64,000 nucleotides of DNA from contig CM032666.1 of assembly GCA_019095985.1 (NCBI GenBank), forward strand, positions 49,110,711 to 49,174,710, read 5' to 3'. A program made the position numbers and the translations under genes. The notes under the pieces were generated by a model that was given only the letters and a program-made list of their open reading frames with translations, did not search any database and was not told where the DNA came from. Of this stretch, positions 48,277-60,619 are shown piece after piece (position 1 is the stretch's first letter; each line of letters opens with the position of its first letter). The stretch is from Streblospio benedicti. Lineage: Eukaryota > Annelida > Polychaeta > Spionida > Spionidae.

Positions 48277-50949
48277 TCAGCCCAGACATAACGTCCTCCA
48301 AACTTTAAATGACTGCAGGACGGCCTCTATATCACCAGCCTGGCCCCACCAGGCCTCGTCGAAATTGGACATACGGTAGATGTCTTGCACAGAGCCCAAC
48401 CCCCGTTGGACGGGCACTACTGAGACGTAAACCCGAATCCCTCTTTCTTCATGATATACTCTTGGTTTGAAACTCGTTCTTTTGGTTGACTTCCCTTCGC
48501 ACCGCACTAAAATGTGAGATTCCTAGGTGTATTTACAAGTTACGGTGATACTATTTTTAGGGGGTGCGGCCATTTTCGAGTGTTTGGTTAAAATGTGCAT
48601 AATTAGCGTATCATGTACATGGATACACTACACGTTGATCACACTCCCTTGTACAAAGAGGGTAAGGTGTCTTGTGTGAGTAATTATACTACTGCCAAAC
48701 AATGTAATACAGGTATGGTGGCTTATTCAAAATAACGATACAATATGTATTGAGCGTGTCACAGTAATATATTATTTTGATAATGTACATAATAGTCTTG
48801 TGAGTGATATTTGTGCATGTATACTTTGAACAGCGTTTAATGATAGGTAACATTTACACAATCAAATATGTTAGAGCATTTCACATGTTTATTATAAACA
48901 ATAACACTCACACATGATACATAAACCATAAGTACGTAGAGATCGACCTGTACACCTGTATAATATATTTTTTTTTATTTGTAATTTGTCTAAACGACTG
49001 CATACTATGAACGGCTCAACCCATTACCCACATGACTTTGTTCACATAATATAACATCTAATATATGTTTGTTCCAAGAATAAATTTTGCAAAAGTTTAT
49101 CAAAATTATATTACCTGCAGCTATATATTTTGCATATAATTCTTTAAAAAAATCACCAATATTCAATACAATGTATGATACATACTACATAATAAATACT
49201 TGTTTTACATTTGTAAAACTGGTCATGTGAATGTTTGGCTGTATACAGGCAATACCTTTCTCGAAGTTAAAATGCAAAAATATATAACACATTCATTTCT
49301 GACATATAGTTGAAAACAGAAGATTTGAACATTGTACATACGTTTTAAATTATGTTTTTCTTACACCATTAATTAAATATCTATGCCAGAAATGGATAAA
49401 ATACACTAGAATAAATGCTTACACTTCACACTTCACTTATCAAAGTGAACTAAGTACACACACAATAAACGTACAGTGCATTGCAATAGTCTTCCAGCTA
49501 GCACTGCTAGTGTTACGAGTCCTCTCCTATTGCTTGACATTACATGTACGTGCAAAAATTGACATTCTATACGGAAGCTACCATACTATGTAAGATTACT
49601 GAAATTTCAAGTTCAATGAAAAAAAGGGAATTCACCCCCAAACATATAACGTCTACATGGCAATAACATCACACAAGGTACATGTAAAACACAACATATA
49701 AGAAATACAAGTCATATATGAATCATTCGTAGGAATTCTAAATTTAGACTGTACTTTTGAGAATCCGAGCTCAAACCATTATATGGCAACATCGGCTACA
49801 CATGAATTATAAAACGCTCACATACCACTATTTTGACACAAATGAATATAAGCTTCAATTCAAATCTGCCTAGTAGCATTGGTGAGACCTGAACGCACAA
49901 CCAAATGATTCGAAGACCAGAATGATACGGTCATACTTTAATAAGCGTTCCACGGAGGAAGTATGCTCTACACACTGTCCTAAGGAAAGTTAGCTTCAAC
50001 GCTCTGGTCTATCACAAATGTATGCATCAGCAGCAGTTACAAGATTTCCTTATACACAAACACACATGTACAGAGCGTTGTTTACTTGAATGAACAATTC
50101 TTAACATTATGAAAACATTGATCTTATGGGTTTTACCACCTCCTGGACCTGCCACTGTAAAAGTCTGCCTAGTGTTTTGACGTCCTTCATTAAATGCGTC
50201 TGTGTTAAAATGCAAAGAAGCAACAAGTTTTAGAAACCTGAGCTCACTAGAACCAAAAGCACACAATGCACGACTACTTTAAAAAAGGGAAAGATGCATT
50301 TTAAAGTTATGCCTAACATTATTAAATAAATTGTATTCACATGACAGAAGTATGGAAAGGACAGCTATTTGAAAAATTCTGTTCATACAAGAGAGTAATG
50401 CTTATATTTCCATTTATCGTCATACATAATATATTCATAATTAAAGTTTATACATAAAAGAGCCATCCATGTTCTTTGAGCAATTGGTTTGCAGGTACCG
50501 CCGTGGAGTATAATATGCAGGAGGAATTGTTGGAGTTGTGGTGAAAACTTTTGCAGTTACCTACGAATGAGAATCATTGTTCCATGATTATATTAAATAA
50601 AATTGATTTGAAAGTTACTTCAAGCTTATCTACAATACGGAATAAAATGAATCAACAATCTCCATATGCACATGTACCTGCCCATACAGTCCAGGAATCG
50701 ATGATTATGTCGTTTATATGCATTGTTTTTTTTTAGTATAGCTACATTCTTTACAATACCACACACTACAATAACAGTGTAGTTAAATAAAGTACAATCG
50801 AGTGGAAAAGCAATCAGTTATTATGAAAAATGAAGTATTCGTACCCGCTAGACGACAGTATCTGGAGCACAGCAGTAAAGCGGCGATGGTTTCATTTAGC
50901 TGCACACCGCCCGCGATGAGGATAGTGCTACGGTGGAACGTCCGGCAGC
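48277..50949 (-). CDS. Candidate minus-strand exons, unidentified
   Basis: Three intervals, 50949-50845, 50199-50140 and 48506-48277, are each bounded by AG acceptors (GTCAAAG, TAACACAG, CATTTTAG) and, for the first two, GT donors. All are in phase 1, so they join without a break and end at a stop after WRTLCLG. They could extend the EB/PA gene if its Pro-Ala exon uses a donor near 51435 instead of its own stop, or belong to another gene. The sequence (e.g. RGIRVYVSVVPVQRGLGSVQ) is not recognised. Donors GTACGA and GTGGTA are weak. Confidence 0.3.
48510..50135. other. AT-rich stretch without visible genes
   Basis: Apart from the candidate exons described, nothing coding or repeated stands out on either strand. 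Confidence 0.4.
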
Positions 50950-51423
50950 CTTTGACCAGGGAACAGAAATAGAAACAAAAATCAAGTACTATGTTACTAT
51001 GTTGTGTGTACAATGTATGTGTTTTTGGTTTATTTTAAATTATCATTTGTATAAGACATGCACACAAAACCCGACAGCACAATAATTGACAATGTATGTA
51101 TTATGTACTTTATATATTAGACTATTCGAATGATTAGATAACAATCAACATGCATGTTTTTTTCCACACGTAAAATGTGCACGAGTGTCAGGGAAAAAGA
51201 ATTGATCGTTGATCATAACATTACAGAGATAAAAGGATAATATTTGGCTAATTTCTGAGAGAATTAGATTTTGGTCAATATTTGAGTAAATTCAGCATAC
51301 AATTAGCTATGCTCCGGGTTTATAGAAATATCAATGTGACCTTCTTTATCTAGTACCATTTTCGATAAAAATTTTACTATGATAATTTAAAAACATAATT
51401 CAATTGCCACTCAATTATCACTT

Positions 51424-54400
51424 TCAATATGCACCTTCCGTGCCATGATTCATGGAAGGAATCGGTGCAAGTGGAGACATTGTCGTCGACAAATCAAGGG
51501 ACATGTGAGAAACTATAGGAAGATCTGGTGCTGATGTCGAAGTTTGTACAGGAGCTGGAGCAGGTGCTGGAGCGGGTGCTGGAGTAGGTGCTGTTGCAGG
51601 TGCTGGAGCAGGTGCTGGAGCAGGTGCTGGAGCATGTGCTGGAGCAGGTGCTGGAGCAGGTGCTGGAGCAGGAGCGGGTGCTGGAGCGGGTGCTGGAACA
51701 GGTGCTGGAGCAGGTGCTGGAACAGGTGCTGGAGCAGGTGCTGGAGCAGGTGCTGGAACAGGTGCTGGAGCAGGTGCTGGAGCAGGTGCTGGAGCAGGTG
51801 CTGGAGCAGGTGCTGGAGCGGGTGCTGGAGCGGGTGCTGGGACAGGTGCTGGTGCTGGTGGTGTTAGGACATCTAAAACATACAAATCATTATATTTTTT
51901 GGACATGATTCTTTGCCCCATGAAAATAAGACTCGGTAAAGTAACGCTATGCTTCAATTCCTAAAGCCCAGCTTACAATACAATACAATACAATACAATT
52001 TTTATAGCGTAAATTCCACAAATTGTTCATGTACGCTTGTAGGCCTCCTTAAACAAATGGTGCTTTAGTTGTGATTTAAAGGATGCAAGAGTTTTGGATT
52101 GTCAAATGGACAGTGGAAGTTTATTCCATAATTTAGGTGCTGCTGTTTTAAATGCTCTATCACTATTTTGGTTCTTGATCTAAATTCTTTAAGCAATAGA
52201 TTATTTGATGACCGCAGTAATCTAGGTGGTGAGTATGGTTGTAAGAGTTCAGACAGGTAATTAGGTGCAAGTCCAGTGAGGCATTTGAAAGTAAGTGTTA
52301 GAATCTTGAAAATTATGCGTTGCTTGACAGGGAGCCAGTGAAGGCTTTTCAAAACAGGAGTTACTAGTATATGATCATGCTTTTTCGTTAGAGTTAGGAT
52401 CCGTGCAGCAGTGTTATGAACACGCCGTACACGTTGGATTTGACAGTCGGGTAAACCATAAAGAATTGAATTTCCATTATCAAGGCGAGAACTGATGAAT
52501 ACATGGACAATTCTCTCAGAAGCTTCCATTGTGAGAAACTTCCTAATCTGTCCTTACCAGCACATTGAGATCCTGGGACAATGTTTTCTGTGTCGCAGCA
52601 AATGTCATTAATACATTGGACGACCGGGAATCTCTCACATTGTTTCCCATCCCCATATGCGCAGCTACCACCAACAGCACTAACTAAAACACACACACAA
52701 AGCAATAATGTTAAGACAAAATAGTGATATTTGGTAAATATTACTTACCACTCCTACGACTAAATAATGGCATAGGCTTTTTTATATGCCATGTTTGGTA
52801 CTATGGTATTTAGAACAAAGGAAATACTAGACAATACATAGGAGCTGGTGACAAAATACACAGTACAACATGTACCACATAATATAAACTCTAATCCGGC
52901 TGTCAAAACATGTAATTTCTGGAACTGCAATGCCAACGCCGTTTTTCAAAAGTTTTAATTACTGTAATTCTTCTATTAGAATCAGCAAGTCTATTCATTT
53001 TCCATGGTGAAGAGAATAATCAAAATTATAATAGTTATAATAGGAACTTACACCCACTACAAGGCTTGTCGTTGTCCTCAGCATCATTCATGTTTTGAGC
53101 AGGATCTGTAAAATGTTAAACATATTGTTAACCGACATACAGATGAGGCCAAATACTAGACACTATTGCCCTATTTACCAATTCTGCTTGTATTTGATTA
53201 TGCTTACTGTATGAGTGATGTATAAATTATAAGGGATAGCACATACTATGAAATGGTTGTAACAATCTTTATGGTGTGGTGTGCACAGGTGCCCGCGTTC
53301 AGAGGTTTCAGAGCCAAGTTTCTGTTGTACATCAGAGCAAATTAAAGAAACAAATGTACCCTGATGTGCAAGCACCAAGGTGAGATCGTCATATCAGTTT
53401 TATCTGTGATAAACCTAACCCTTTTAAAGCAATAGCTAGCATTTATCATATGTACATGTATGCAAATGAGTTCCTCGGATTGGCTGCAGGCACCAGTTAC
53501 TTTTCGGATTTTGACTGTGGTGTAAATAGTACAGACTGGGGGTGTTTAGTTTGCCCACTAGCCAATATCATCTGGCCACACGCCAAAACGAACCACATAG
53601 TATATGTACTTGCCTCTAATGCACATGGTAGAGCCACCAACCACACCCTGCGTGAAATATGGCGTCACACATGCACAAGTACCGGAGCTACATTTATGTG
53701 CGACGGGAGTTCCTCCGCAGTCTTTAGATAAACCACACGATTCGCCTATATCGGCACCTGAAAAATGAAGTCTATGTATTTCAGTCATATTGCGTAAGAA
53801 AGTTCAAAACGATCTTTTCATCAATTCATATATTTGCCAACAGGCTGGTTCACATGGCATTTTGTGTCGTTTGCATGCCAAGATAATCTTGTGAGGTGTG
53901 TGCAAAGATGGCTAATGGTAGAAGCTGGTCATTCTAGGCCCAGATATCCTATTCCAGTGATTGCAATACTATATGTGGTACAAATATAAGTTATACAAGG
54001 AAATTGTTCTTTCATGTTCCAAAATAGAGATTTATTTCTTCCAAATGTAAAAATCTGATCTAAATCCTTTAATTCTGCATGCACATCCAAATGAAAACGT
54101 GAAGTGGAGAAAACAAATAGATGTACATTATTGATCATTAAAACTTTTCAGCGAATCCAACTAGGATGTGTCGGTGGTGTTTGTGATTGTAGTTATATAC
54201 GTGCTTTTAGTTTCTATCTATAAGTATCTAGCGAGTCACAATAAAAGACAGTGCAGCCCTCCACCCACATTTATTATACCTGCACGCCTCAACGTAAGGA
54301 CGGCGTCCTGATTTGCTAGGAGATGAGTTCTCAACCAATCAGACTCTTCTTTAATGGAAAAGATGTGTGCAGGAATGTTGGCGTCGTTGGCATCATGACA

Positions 54401-57400
54401 ACTCCATCCAACCACACCGTTTGCAATGTTGGTATCACCGTTGTCTGCAAAGTGAAACGTACCATTGGTGTGTTATCACAGTGGTAAGACATACGTACAC
54501 TTCAGATTTTAGAAATGTAAAATTTAGCAAACACTTTAGACACACCATCAGCGACCTTTCAACATCGACTGCGTGGCTCGAAGTCGACCGCCTATATTTT
54601 ATATTTCATTCAGTACATTTCATTTGCTATATTATTTGTTTAAAATCGTGGCTCTACAGGCGTATATACTGTAGCCCATGGCAGAATAATTGTTTGACCA
54701 GCATATTTATTATGTAAAACACACAGTCAGTCAGCGTTGGACTTAATTAAATTCATGATTCTAGGCATTCTGTATGCTAGATATGTTGAAAAAACACACA
54801 ACAATAACATGCATTGCGGAATAGAATGCTGTGGTTAAAATGTGTGGCCCTTAAACCCTTAATGGTTTCCAGACAATACGTGCTGGTCGGTTTACACATA
54901 AAAAATCCAATAGTTATTACATACCTAGAATTACGATGCCAACAGCTCCATTAGCTTCAGCCATTACTGTCTGTAAAAAATAATAACTAGATTATTTTCA
55001 GCCCATTAGGCGACAAATAAAAAACATCCACTTTTAGCTGGATAGTAGATGAATACAAAAGAATACGCTATTTAAGAGAATGCTTATATATTAGGGTCTA
55101 GTTCGATTCGATACATTGGAGCTGTTGTCATCCCAAGAATCAAGCTACTATGGCCTAAATAAGGATCTCACAAATTAAGTGCCATTTCACCATGTAGATT
55201 CATCTATCCAGGGTTCAAATACTAAAGAACAAGTTAACACCTATTTTCTTCAAGATGTGATGTCATAACAACACGAAGAAGCCCATAGCATGGGCGAAAG
55301 CTTAATATTGGTTTTCAATAAATTATCCAGAGAAACTAAGCGTTAACTTGCTCTTTAGTAATTGACATTTCTTCTATAGTTCTTGATCACATTTATTATC
55401 AGAAGATTCTGAGCTCTGTGCCACAACCAGAAACTTTGAGGAAAATTTCACATAGGGTGTTCCGGGTTAGTGGGGTGCAGGGGGCATGCACCTTCCACAT
55501 TTTTTACCCCTAAACTTTAATTTTTGTCGTGTTTTGGCATCTGTGCGAGCCTTCGCTGGTAGGAAGCCCCCAAATCCTATGCGTGTGCCTCCCCTCTTGA
55601 AAACCGGAATCTGCCTATGAACCTTCCTTTGCCCTAACGTGGACGATCCTTTCTTCAATCAAACAGTTAAAATATTTTTGTCATTTCTTTTAGGAAACCT
55701 GTTGAGAATACAGCTTTGTATATCTCCTATGATATTTCATCTAAAACTTAAAACATGCTGCAAAATGTGCAAAATGTCTTTTATTTTTTATGCGAATTGA
55801 GCAAACGTCGAGACGGGGATGGAGTGAGGGTCCTTCAATTTTTATTGACGCCATAGGTGTGTGTGTGGGTCGCTCAATTCTCCTTTATGCCATAGGGGGG
55901 AGTTTGCTCGTGTGAATAATTTTCTCTTCTCCATATGACCTACCCGACTGGACGATAATTTATGCACGATCCGTTATAAAGAATGGTCTCAAATAAACAT
56001 GTACCACCCTACTATTTTATATGAATATATAAGCATTTGCTTAGGAGTCAACCTGGCAATAAGGTCTAGTTGTGCACGGGTGCAATTTGTGTTGTAGGGT
56101 TTAAAAAGTCATGATTATATTTTGTAAAAGCAAATCGTTGACCATGTAAACTGCTTGAATATGGCTGATCTGATTTCGGGCAAGCGTAATATGTACATTT
56201 AGATCTATGTTCCGATTATACCCCCAGAAAAGTTATTTTTAAAATTACAATGTACTTCATGCTCACGCATATAGAAATTCCTCATGGCCTCTAAACATGG
56301 TAACCAACATTTCTTTATAAATTGCCCCTGTGGCAACAGTGCCAGTAGCCTACCAACCCCGAGAATGAGGTTAATAGGCTACGAGGTTTGCTTGATAAGT
56401 GTTATCAAGCCACCCGGGATGGCTATTATACTATGACCTTTGAAAAATAATTTTATAGATTATTACCTTAGTTTCAAATGGACAATTTCCTCGTTCCACG
56501 ACTACAATTTTTCCAGCAATAGCATCACCATTAAATGGCCCGTAACACAGTTCTGGAGGCTCAGCAAAGACAAAGCCAGCCTGGAACTAAACCCATAGAG
56601 TGTCTGATGTCATTCTGGTCTAGGCTAGGGTGTCCTTTATTAAAGACTTTCTCTGATGTACTGCCCATTAAAGCAGATTTCCTATCAGGTGTCCAGATCG
56701 TAAAGTAACACGTTTAACGCAATCCGTAACGTTTGAACAATCCCCTAACCACTTAATGTACACATTTTCACTTTGCTATTGTATAAAGTTCACAAAGCAA
56801 TACATCGATAGCTTTCATCTTTCACGGATCTTCTTCGGTCTGCCGACTTCCACCTATTCGTCACGTAATGATGGTGTGACGCCATTGGCAACGGTGGGTG
56901 GGATGTTGAAATAGACGGCAGGCTGGTCGGCGGGCCCCCACATTCTTGTTCATGTCGGGTTTGAGGCATTTAATGTATATGGCCTCTGATCTTTCTTTCG
57001 AAAGTACTCCAGTCGCGCTCCAGGATTTGATGTTGTCTAATGTGATGTGATGGCCTTTTCTGTCGGGTTGGTGGGGGTGTAGAGAACCATGCGAGGAGGT
57101 GCTGCTGGGGCGTCTGTGTTGGTCGAATCTAGTTTTCAGTGTATAGGATGTTTCACCAACATAGGAATTATTACACACCTTTGAGCCCGATCCCCCACAG
57201 TTAATCTGTTAACCTAGCCACAGATGTACTCCTTCTTAGCTGGGTCCTTTGGTGCAACAAGAAATTGCCCAATGGTGTTTCTAGGTTTAAAGTAGAGGCT
57301 GCATCTGTCGTCTTGCATTATCCTACTTACGCCTCTGAAAGGTCCGTCACATAAGGAGTTCCCACCACAGTTTTCTGCTTGTCGTCGGTCCGATCTGTCT

Positions 57401-59996
57401 TCTTTCCAGTATCACCTCTTGATCGTCCACATTTGGTCAGCGCCGCATCTACGTGTTTTCTTTCATCTTCTCTATCCATCTCCTCCCAAATTGGGTGGTT
57501 GGAGTCACACTGAAGGTATTGGTCTGTATGAGTGGGCTTGTGGTAGATCTTTCTATTGTGGCCAAAACTTATGGGATTGTAATATCGGTCTGTGACCTTT
57601 CACCTGAACTGAAGGAAAAGGTAGGCTCAGGACCATTGAAAAACAGCCTAGATCAACAACTCAATAATTCATAACGTGAGCATACATCAAATCACTTCTT
57701 TAGAAAATTGAATACATTTTTTGGGGCAGAACAAGGTAGAAGTGTGCCATTTCCTACAAGAAGACAGCATTAATCATGGAGCATCGTGCAGCACTGGCTT
57801 ACAACCAAACTGATTGAACAGATTCAACAGATGCAGTTTCATGCTTCCATGGCTTCCTATTGTAAACTGCACTGGTTGCATTAACCGCTTCAATTGCCGA
57901 TCATACATCCTCCCAAAGCGACAGACGAAATCCCAGTCAACCAAAAAGACCCACAATCAGCCAGAAGTGCGCCATTCCCTACCGAACCAGCTATATCACT
58001 CCAAAAGTGAGGCCAGCTCACCCACGATCCACCTCCAAATGACCCTAAAGGTTCACGCGTATTCTGGGGCATATGGAGCTATCATCGGCAATGTGAAATT
58101 GTTTTTTTCTTTCAGAGTTTCTAATGACATCCCTTTTAACATTATTACCATTTTCGAATAACTTACAATGTGTGGATTCACGCGTATTTATTGCACCTAA
58201 AATGTAATTTACCCCGACAGAGGGTCTTGTATGAAACTATAGGCACATAGCGTTCAAACGTTAATAGATCGCGCTGATGTTTGGATGATCTGGACACCTG
58301 AACGAAAATTTGGGTTGGCGCAGGTTTGTACATTAACATTTTTGACATGTTGGCTTGTGGGCAACCAGCGTTCTATTTTGGTTGACAATTGATGACTATG
58401 CCCTTCCTACCGCGTTAAACTTGAGGTATATATAGAAATAGTATGATGAATTATAAACATACATATTTCAACTTTTGGTTGTCCTGGTTTTGAAACGGTT
58501 GTCTGGGCAACCGGACAACCATTAACGTACAGGCCTGGTTTAATTAGCAATAGAATCAGAGGAACAAAATGGGTGAGGCACCCCATTCTTCTGCGAAACA
58601 AATACTTGTGGATTGAATCACAAGTGTTATTAGAAGAGTACCGTGTACACGATTGATTGGCCTAATATTGTTCAATGCAACCTTAAATATTATCAATTCT
58701 AGTCATAGCAATAGATTATGGAAATACTGAACGTACTAGCACTAAAAAGAAATATAAGAACAAGAACAATAATAAAAGCTAAAAAGGGTTGTACTACCTT
58801 TGTAGCAATTCACGTGCGCTGAACATAGCTTCTAAGAGTAGTTTTATTTCAGGTGATATAGATACTGTTGTGCTGGCATAAAGCATTGTTTCAGTGTTGT
58901 ACTATGATACCCTAATTATAATCATGTTATAATGATACATACGGCGACACTATGATACTCATCATAGTCTACATACACCGTGCACATACATACACTTGTT
59001 ACCCAGTGTCATCATTCTAGTTGTAAACATTCTTGTTCTAATACTTACCAACTTGTTTTCTTCAAAGTAGTACCCAAAATTGGCAGAAACTCCCCCAAAC
59101 GTGAGTCCCGCGGAGGGCACGTCTAGAAGTCTGGGTAACGTCCTCCCAGCGGCCGTGTAACCGGCGCCATCAGTGCAGATACCGCCCTCAACTTCGGTGG
59201 TTCCAGATGGACACGCACAAATGCTAACAATGATGTGGAAATCATAATTACTATTCTCCTCTGATATCTGCTGTGTGAATTGAAACCATTTTTAAAAAAA
59301 TGCTTTATTAGCAAACATCCGACGAAAATAATAATTTTGAGAAGAACTGCTGCNNNNNNNNNNNNNNNNNNNNNNNNNNNNNNNNNNNNNNNNNNNNNNN
59401 NNNNNNNNNNNNNNNNNNNNNNNNNNNNNNNNNNNNNNNNNNNNNNNNNNNNNGGACTACATCCGGATGAAATAGACCGATTAGGCTAGGGACATGCAAA
59501 AAAGTCACTACAGATGGCGAGTATTGGAGCTGCATCAGCAACAATTGAGCTTCAATGAATCCTGACGAAGGGCCAATAGTGTGTCTAAAGTACACAGCAG
59601 ATAACAGATGCACGTTCGGCCACCAACATCATGGCCCTGGAGTGGACTGGCAATGAGAATCATCGTAAGATACAGCAAGAATGGAGAAGATACCAAAATG
59701 TACAAAAAACTCCGGGTTTGGATTTGACACCATAAACGCTTCCCACATACAGCCGTGTTCCTACTATTTCATAGTTCTATACAATAATTAGTGAAGTTAC
59801 AACATTTGGTCATGTAGTTATGTAGTTTCTTTCGCATGTTTTCTACAGTCATATCAAAAAGTTGTTTTTGAACATTCATGCATTTTATTTATAAATACCT
59901 GAACTCAACATTTTTATTGTATGGAGAACAAGGTCCTCTAACGAGTTTATCGACCAAGACATCCTCACAAGCCCATTGATGGCAAATACCATCCAT
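51424..59996 (-). CDS. EB-PA-EB-EB protein with Pro-Ala-rich tail (nine exons, 5' end uncertain)
   Basis: Minus exons: 59996-59899, 59223-59049, 56580-56467, 54970-54925, 54444-54280, 53757-53614, 53105-53052, 52683-52558, 51872-51424; 1371 nt, 456 residues, all in phase. The order is: six-cysteine EB-like module (CHQWAC...CSPYN...ICACPSGT...C); a protease-associated (PA) domain with KIVVVERGNCPFETK, AEANGAVGIVILDNGD and IPAHIFSI; two more six-cysteine modules (GESCGLSKDC...GTCAC and GGSCAYGDGKQC...DICCD); then about 110 residues of PAPAP repeats and a Ser/Thr-rich end stopping at GTEGAY. EB modules and PA domains are extracellular or luminal, so secretion is expected, yet the ATG used has no signal peptide. 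An in-frame stop lies just upstream and no AG is near, so the true first exon is probably missing. An intron with GC-AG ends follows 53614. Confidence 0.78.
51548..51865 (-). repeat. Coding minisatellite, 12-bp unit, in the Pro-Ala exon
   Basis: About 26 tandem copies of a 12-bp unit, GGTGCTGGAGCA on the + strand, with variants ending GCG, ACA or GTA. On the coding strand each unit is four codons giving Pro-Ala-Pro-Ala or Pro-Val-Pro-Ala. The unit length is a multiple of three, so copy-number change keeps the frame. Other frames and the opposite strand also stay open, a by-product of the repeat. Confidence 0.93.
51974..52530 (-). mobile_element. LINE 3' end (Jockey/CR1/L2-type reverse transcriptase C-terminus)
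   Basis: The minus-strand frame encodes the conserved LINE end: SSRLDNGNSILYGLPDCQIQ, RVRRVHNTAARILTLT, HWLPVKQRIIFKILTLTFKC and GLAPNYLSELL. It is 5'-truncated, starting mid-protein near 52529. The 3' end has a short UTR and a pentanucleotide tail, (ATTGT)n on the minus strand, at 51975-52000, as in L2/CR1-group elements. The frame is open to its end, so the copy is fairly young. It sits in the intron between the last two exons of the EB/PA gene, in the same direction. Confidence 0.88.
55220..55360 (+). mobile_element. 141-bp inverted-repeat element with GAAGAAG-hairpin-GAAAGCT motif
   Basis: TACTAAAGAACAAGTTAAC (55220-55238) and GTTAACTTGCTCTTTAGTA (55342-55360) are inverted repeats with one mismatch. 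Inside lies GAAGAAG, a perfect hairpin GCCCAT-AGC-ATGGGC, then GAAAGCT (55275-55302). The same arrangement ends the Penelope-like remnant near 56800-56835, so this may be a short relic of such an element. It lies in an intron of the EB/PA gene. Confidence 0.6.
56795..57551 (-). mobile_element. Penelope-like retroelement remnant (RT end and GIY-YIG endonuclease)
   Basis: Minus-strand translations show the characteristic parts in order: HKPTHTDQYLQCDSNHP from the end of the reverse transcriptase (about 57550-57480), RNTIGQFLVAPKDPAKKEY from the linker (about 57280-57220), and NNSYVGETSYTLKTRFDQHR, the GIY-YIG endonuclease motif (about 57175-57110). A GAAGAAG...GAAAGCT motif follows near 56835-56805. 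The parts are in more than one frame with a few disruptions and the 5' portion is absent, so it is a dead fragment. It lies in the large intron between exons 59049 and 56580 of the EB/PA gene, in the same direction. Confidence 0.85.
57560..59040. other. Intron sequence of the EB/PA gene
   Basis: No exon with family features or recognisable repeat found on either strand. AT-rich with several short frames of no support. Confidence 0.4.
59354..59453. other. Assembly gap (100 N)
   Basis: A 100-N placeholder in the intron between the first two identified exons of the EB/PA gene. The true size is unknown and repeat sequence may be missing. Confidence 0.98.
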
Positions 59997-60619
59997 TTAA
60001 TTGGAGAATGTGTAAGTCCATTTGTTAAATGATATATATATATCCTCATTTATGTAATTTAATATTAGTTTTCATTTGTTGCACAATCATTCAGTAAATA
60101 TAGTTTAGAGAGATTGGAGACCGATTTGACAAGTTATCTTTACATATTACCGGAGTATAATTTTCATGAATCTGCCACTGCTGAAGTGCAGAGATAATAA
60201 TGTAGCCCGCTCAGCAAAACATAAGTACCGCTTATTCCCTTTATTTACATTACAATCATGAACAAACAATTGTGAAAAAAATGTTTTTTACTTTTGACAA
60301 ACTTATGACCGTAGGTATAATATCTTTTTAGCACTCTACAGGGAGAAGTAATTGGCTGATTATCACAACTAACTACATATTTAGCTTCAATTTACTATTC
60401 CCCCAAAGCTGATTAGATTTTTGTGTACTTTGGGTTGTTGAATGCCCCAGCTAGTTATATAGTGTGGTCATTTTCTACTCACGCAAGACAAACACCCAAT
60501 ATTGGGTGGTGAATGGGAAATGCAAGTTTTCCTCTTGCGCTGTTAAATTCAACATGTCGGTAAAAGAAGCTCCTCATAGCCAATATCCTGTACCCATGTG
60601 TCTAAGGATTAATGGATAA

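Noticed and set aside
51544-51908. Open + strand frames over the Pro-Ala minisatellite (Cys-Trp-Ser-Arg and Leu-Glu-Gln-Val repeats)
   Set aside because: A 12-bp tandem repeat keeps several frames open automatically. Only the minus-strand Pro-Ala frame joins the upstream exon in phase.
53450-53731. 93-residue + strand frame over the EB exon
   Set aside because: It is the antisense shadow of the 53614-53757 exon, which has the six-cysteine pattern and matching phases.
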